From: JBBKWH01 sp037968855 | GTDB taxonomy: Bacteria; Pseudomonadota; Gammaproteobacteria; Pseudomonadales; Moraxellaceae | Reading direction: 5' to 3' | DNA: 8,800 bases | Assembly: GCA_037968855.1 (NCBI GenBank) | Contig: JBBKWH010000037.1 | Coordinates: 1-8,800, forward strand | Shown: positions 6,333-8,800 of the stretch, in pieces | Layout of the letters: each line of letters starts with the position of its first letter | Numbering within the stretch: the first letter of the stretch is position 1 | Position numbers and translations under genes: made by a program | Notes under the pieces: model-generated | Database searches by the model: none | Seen by the model: the letters and a program-made list of their open reading frames with translations, nothing else | Told to the model about the DNA's origin: nothing

Positions 6333-7016
6333 ATGCCACAAGGCCGCCGCAACACTCACTCGCTTGATCAACTCCAATCGCTCAAGCAAGATTTGTTGGC
6401 GACTCAGCGCCAAGCAGCGGCTCAAGCCAAGCGAGATGCAGATCAGCGTGAGGCTGAGCGACAAGCACAACTGGCCAATGACCCATCTATTTTTCGTCAA
6501 GCTTTGCAAGGTGTGCAGCCCTTACACCATGAGACCCCACCATCACGCCCCAAACGTCCCAGCAAACCTGATGCACAAATGCTTGCACGGCGTGCAGCGG
6601 CGATGGGCAGTGGTGAACAACAAGACGGCCAAGTGCTGTCAGACACGCAAGCCATGCTTAACCCTGTCGCCAGCGAAGCGTTTTTATCGCATCGTCAAGC
6701 CACACTACAGCATCGGGTATTTGAACAGCTTAAGACCGGCAAACTGCGCTGGTACGAAGCGGTTGATCTGCATGGTTGTAGTATCGAAGAAGCACGGATT
6801 GCCGTGCTGCAAGTGATTGATATGGCACGTCAGGCCAATCAAAACGTGATCAAAATCGTTCATGGCAAAGGCCCGCAAGCGATCTTAAAAACCTATGTCA
6901 ATGGCTGGCTGCGGCAGCATCGCGAAGTTCTCGCCTTTGTCAGCGCCACACCCGAACAAGGCGGTACCGGTGCCGTACTTGTCTTGATCCGTCGAGCCGA
7001 ACGCAATACACCCTAA
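6333..7016 (+). CDS. Smr-domain protein (SmrA/YfcN type)
   Basis: The C-terminal third (about 143-221) is a small MutS-related domain with DLHGCSIEEA (145-154), VHGKG (176-180) and the closing GGTGAVLVLIRR (210-221). Smr proteins of this size are nucleases. Family members such as E. coli SmrB cut mRNA at collided ribosomes, while others nick DNA, and the sequence alone does not say which applies here. The N-terminal half is charged and low in complexity, rich in Gln, Ala and Arg (about 20-50), probably helical or disordered. The 227 residues are close to the usual length. ATG 6333 has GAGG 6 nt upstream, so the in-frame ATG at 6321, which overlaps that Shine-Dalgarno, is less likely. It follows trpC by 31 nt and is probably cotranscribed, without a functional link to tryptophan. 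Confidence 0.88.
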   Translation: MPQGRRNTHSLDQLQSLKQDLLATQRQAAAQAKRDADQREAERQAQLANDPSIFRQALQGVQPLHHETPPSRPKRPSKPDAQMLARRAAAMGSGEQQDGQVLSDTQAMLNPVASEAFLSHRQATLQHRVFEQLKTGKLRWYEAVDLHGCSIEEARIAVLQVIDMARQANQNVIKIVHGKGPQAILKTYVNGWLRQHREVLAFVSATPEQGGTGAVLVLIRRAERNTP

Positions 7017-7022
7017 CTCGTG

Positions 7023-7062
7023 CAAGCAACAGATCTCAGCATGTCTGCGTACTGATTGCTTG
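7023..7062. repeat. Inverted repeat between the Smr gene and folE
   Basis: CAAGCAACAG (7023-7032) pairs with CTGATTGCTTG (7052-7062) through 10 base pairs with one bulged A. It has a 19-nt loop and no following T tract. It lies in the 105-nt gap and could be an mRNA structure or a weak terminator. Confidence 0.4.
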
Positions 7063-7121
7063 TTCCTCATCACCTCGATGTACTACCCTAGCGCGTCGAA
7101 TCAGTAGTGTCCCCTTGATCC

Positions 7122-7679
7122 ATGACCATGCAACAGTCTTATGCCGACCTCATCAATGCCATTGGCGAGGACTTAGATCGTCCCGGCCTGCTTGATACGC
7201 CAAATCGCGCAGCCAAAGCTTTTGGCTATCTGACGCAAGGCTACGGCCAAACCCTAGAACAGGTCACCAACAATGCCGTCTTTCCGTCGACCAATCACGA
7301 AATGGTGATGGTGAAAGGCATAGAGTTTTATTCGCTATGTGAGCATCATCTATTGCCCTTTATGGGTCATGCGCATGTGGCATATCTGCCCGACGGTCAA
7401 GTGTTGGGCCTGTCCAAAATGGCTCGCATTGTTGATATGTACGCTAGACGTCTACAAATTCAAGAAAATCTGACTCAGCAAATTGCCCAAGCGGTCATGG
7501 ATGCTACAGGCGCGCGTGGTGCAGCAGTGGTGATGGATGCCCAACACATGTGCATGATGATGCGCGGCATTCAGAAACAACAATCCAGCACACGTAGCGT
7601 CTCAATGCTGGGACACTTCTGTACAGATGCCCAAGCCCGTAGTGAATTTTTGGCTGCGCTACCACCATCCAAATTCTAA
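7122..7679 (+). CDS. folE: GTP cyclohydrolase I
   Basis: It converts GTP to dihydroneopterin triphosphate and formate, the first step of folate synthesis, as a zinc-dependent cytoplasmic oligomer. Visible in the 185 residues are the N-terminal DTPNRAAKAF (25-34), the zinc ligands Cys73 and His76 in SLCEHHLLPF with catalytic His75, GLSKMARIVDMYARRLQIQE (96-115), and the third ligand Cys144 with catalytic His142 in QHMCMMMRGIQKQ. SSTRSVSMLG (155-164) is the typical end of the active site. The length fits the short form found in pseudomonads and relatives rather than the 222-residue enteric form. ATG 7122 and ATG 7128 are both possible starts, and neither has a clear Shine-Dalgarno. The ferritin-like gene follows 49 nt later. 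Confidence 0.97.
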   Translation: MTMQQSYADLINAIGEDLDRPGLLDTPNRAAKAFGYLTQGYGQTLEQVTNNAVFPSTNHEMVMVKGIEFYSLCEHHLLPFMGHAHVAYLPDGQVLGLSKMARIVDMYARRLQIQENLTQQIAQAVMDATGARGAAVVMDAQHMCMMMRGIQKQQSSTRSVSMLGHFCTDAQARSEFLAALPPSKF

Positions 7680-7728
7680 GCCTTGGCGGTTTTAACGATC
7701 TGTTTTGACTCACTATTGGAGCAACACC

Positions 7729-8040
7729 ATGTCACACGAAGGTTACCACGAACCCCATACAGAACTGAGCAGTGACGTCCGCGATATGCATCGCGCCATC
7801 GAATCGCTGATGGAAGAACTCGAAGCCGTTGATTGGTATGGTCAACGCGTGGCCACTTGCACCGATCCAGAACTCAAAAAAATCCTGCAACATAACGCTG
7901 ATGAAGAAAAAGAGCACGCAGCCATGGTGCTGGAGTGGATTCGTCGTAAAGACAAAAAGATGGATCGCTATCTGCGCACCTACCTGTTTACCGACAAAGA
8001 TATTCTCTCCATCGAAGATAAAGACAGCAGTGAAAAATAA
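7729..8040 (+). CDS. Encapsulated-ferritin-like protein (EncFtn family) without targeting tail
   Basis: The 103 residues match the compact two-helix ferritin-like proteins normally carried inside encapsulin shells, which oxidise Fe(II) at a site formed between subunits. Key segments are VRDMHRAIESLMEELEAVDW (17-36), DEEKEHAAMVLEWIRR (58-73) and LRTYLFT (82-88). By alignment from memory with the Rhodospirillum rubrum protein, E30, E60 and H63 are the ferroxidase-centre ligands, E29 and E32 the entry-site glutamates, and W36/Y37 the conserved aromatic pair; all are present. The last residues (LSIEDKDSSEK) are acidic and polar. I see no Leu/Gly-rich encapsulin-docking peptide and no shell gene beside it. 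ATG 7729 has GGAG 7 nt upstream; an in-frame ATG at 7705 lacks one. It may be cotranscribed with folE. The family call is firm; iron oxidation outside a shell is inferred. Confidence 0.9.
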   Translation: MSHEGYHEPHTELSSDVRDMHRAIESLMEELEAVDWYGQRVATCTDPELKKILQHNADEEKEHAAMVLEWIRRKDKKMDRYLRTYLFTDKDILSIEDKDSSEK

Positions 8041-8048
8041 GCGTATCC

Positions 8049-8094
8049 CACCCCATTGTTATCGCACCTCTCGTGCAGTAACAGATGGGGGGTG
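8049..8094. repeat. Long imperfect inverted repeat between convergent genes
   Basis: CCCCATTGTTA (8051-8061) and GCAC (8064-8067) pair with GTGC (8073-8076), TAACA (8079-8083) and ATGGGG (8085-8090): about 15 pairs, a small internal loop and one bulge. It lies between the ferritin-like gene and the convergent diguanylate cyclase gene. A short TTT is all that follows on the plus strand and there is no T tract on the minus strand, so it is at best a weak shared terminator. Confidence 0.45.
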
Positions 8095-8118
8095 TTTGGG
8101 TCAACTGGCTACAAGCAA

Positions 8119-8800
8119 CTAGTGATCATCACTACCTTGGTCAATCACCGCCACCACCTGATCCCGTCCTAGCCGTTTGGCTTTATACAAGTATTGATCC
8201 GTCCGCGACAACCAACGCTCAAGCGACTCATTGGCACGCACGGCCGCCACGCCAGAACTAATCGTCACACTAAACGCATGCCCATCAAACTGTACAACCT
8301 GCGCGGCAATCCGAACACGGATTTGCTCGGCAATGATCTGAGCATCACTGGCACTACAATCCTTTAGCAACATCAAAAACTCTTCACCACCCCAGCGACA
8401 CACAAAATCTGCACCACGACGACACGCCTTTAATTGATCAGCCACCATCTGCAAGGCCATATCACCTGCCAAATGTCCGTAACGATCATTCACCTGCTTA
8501 AAAAAATCCACATCCAGCATCAACAACGCCAATGGCTGCTGGCGACGCTTGGCATCACTCATATAACGACTGGCCAGCCCATCAAAAGCCGAACGATTAG
8601 GCAAGCCTGTTAAGCGATCAATCGTTGATAGCTGCTCAATATCCTGTCGATAACACCGAATAATGCCATGAGTAACCCACAACACCAGCCCAATAATCAG
8701 CACACACAGAGCCAAGTTAACAAACAAGGTCTGACGAACATCTGCGGTTGCATCCTGTTCGTTTTTTTCAACCACCAAATACCACTCTAACTCGGGCACA
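8119..8800 (-). CDS. Membrane diguanylate cyclase, C-terminal part (5' end outside window)
   Basis: It makes the second messenger cyclic di-GMP from two GTP. The visible 227 residues begin in the end of a probable periplasmic sensor segment (PELEWYLVVEKNEQ), which resembles the last strand of a CACHE-type domain. A transmembrane helix follows (about 25-44, LFVNLALCVLIIGLVLWVTH), then a short linker and a full GGDEF domain. STIDRLTGLPNRSAFD (58-73) is the usual domain entry, LDVDFFKQVNDRYGH (95-109) holds the metal-binding Asp, and GGEEF (137-141) is a catalytically competent active site. RGAD (128-131), five residues before it, is the product-inhibition I-site. The stop is TAG at 8119-8121. 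The GTG at the right edge is an internal codon, not a start, because sensor sequence is already under way. The input signal is unknown. Confidence 0.93.
   Translation of the reverse strand, partial: VPELEWYLVVEKNEQDATADVRQTLFVNLALCVLIIGLVLWVTHGIIRCYRQDIEQLSTIDRLTGLPNRSAFDGLASRYMSDAKRRQQPLALLMLDVDFFKQVNDRYGHLAGDMALQMVADQLKACRRGADFVCRWGGEEFLMLLKDCSASDAQIIAEQIRVRIAAQVVQFDGHAFSVTISSGVAAVRANESLERWLSRTDQYLYKAKRLGRDQVVAVIDQGSDDH

Noticed and set aside
7680..8118. Encapsulin shell gene or a C-terminal docking peptide around the ferritin-like gene
   Set aside because: No HK97-like frame exists in the window and the gene ends in an acidic polar tail. The next gene is a convergent diguanylate cyclase.
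1..8800. CRISPR array, insertion sequence, prophage, tRNA or rRNA gene
   Set aside because: I saw no regularly spaced direct repeats, transposase or phage proteins, or tRNA-like cloverleaf sequences. The genes are housekeeping type with uniform composition.

Overview
The window reads as ordinary chromosome of a gammaproteobacterium of moderate GC content. The pointers are a trpG-trpD-trpC cluster without trpE, a layout known from Pseudomonas and Acinetobacter relatives, a 469-residue type I glutamine synthetase with an adenylylation tyrosine, and a lipoprotein Cu/Zn superoxide dismutase. Moraxellaceae or a close neighbour is my guess from protein style; no marker here fixes the genus.

Left part (1-3510). 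The 3' end of an unrecognised plus-strand gene runs into a bidirectional terminator shared with glnA, which lies on the minus strand. Upstream of glnA is a 390-bp gene-free region that holds a near-consensus sigma-54 promoter (about 1810-1826) and two 17-bp NtrC-like dyads, one upstream and one inside the predicted 5' leader. This is the expected wiring for nitrogen control. Further right, also on the minus strand, sodC and a small exported protein of unknown function form a tight two-gene unit. The second gene probably starts at a TTG codon whose Shine-Dalgarno overlaps the sodC stop.

Middle (3511-7679). A 303-bp divergent spacer carries an intrinsic terminator pointing toward trpG with no gene in front of it, so either a small RNA or an attenuator-type leader lies there. 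Then come trpG, trpD and trpC (anthranilate synthase amidotransferase subunit, anthranilate phosphoribosyltransferase, indole-glycerol-phosphate synthase), an Smr-domain protein, and folE (GTP cyclohydrolase I, first step toward folate and pterins). All are on the plus strand.

Right part (7680-8800). Directly after folE sits a 103-residue protein of the encapsulated-ferritin (EncFtn) type. It keeps the whole metal-binding set but has no recognisable encapsulin-targeting tail and no shell gene within the window. This orphan ferroxidase-like protein is the most notable item. A long imperfect inverted repeat separates it from a convergent, truncated membrane diguanylate cyclase (GGEEF, intact I-site) that leaves the window at the right edge.
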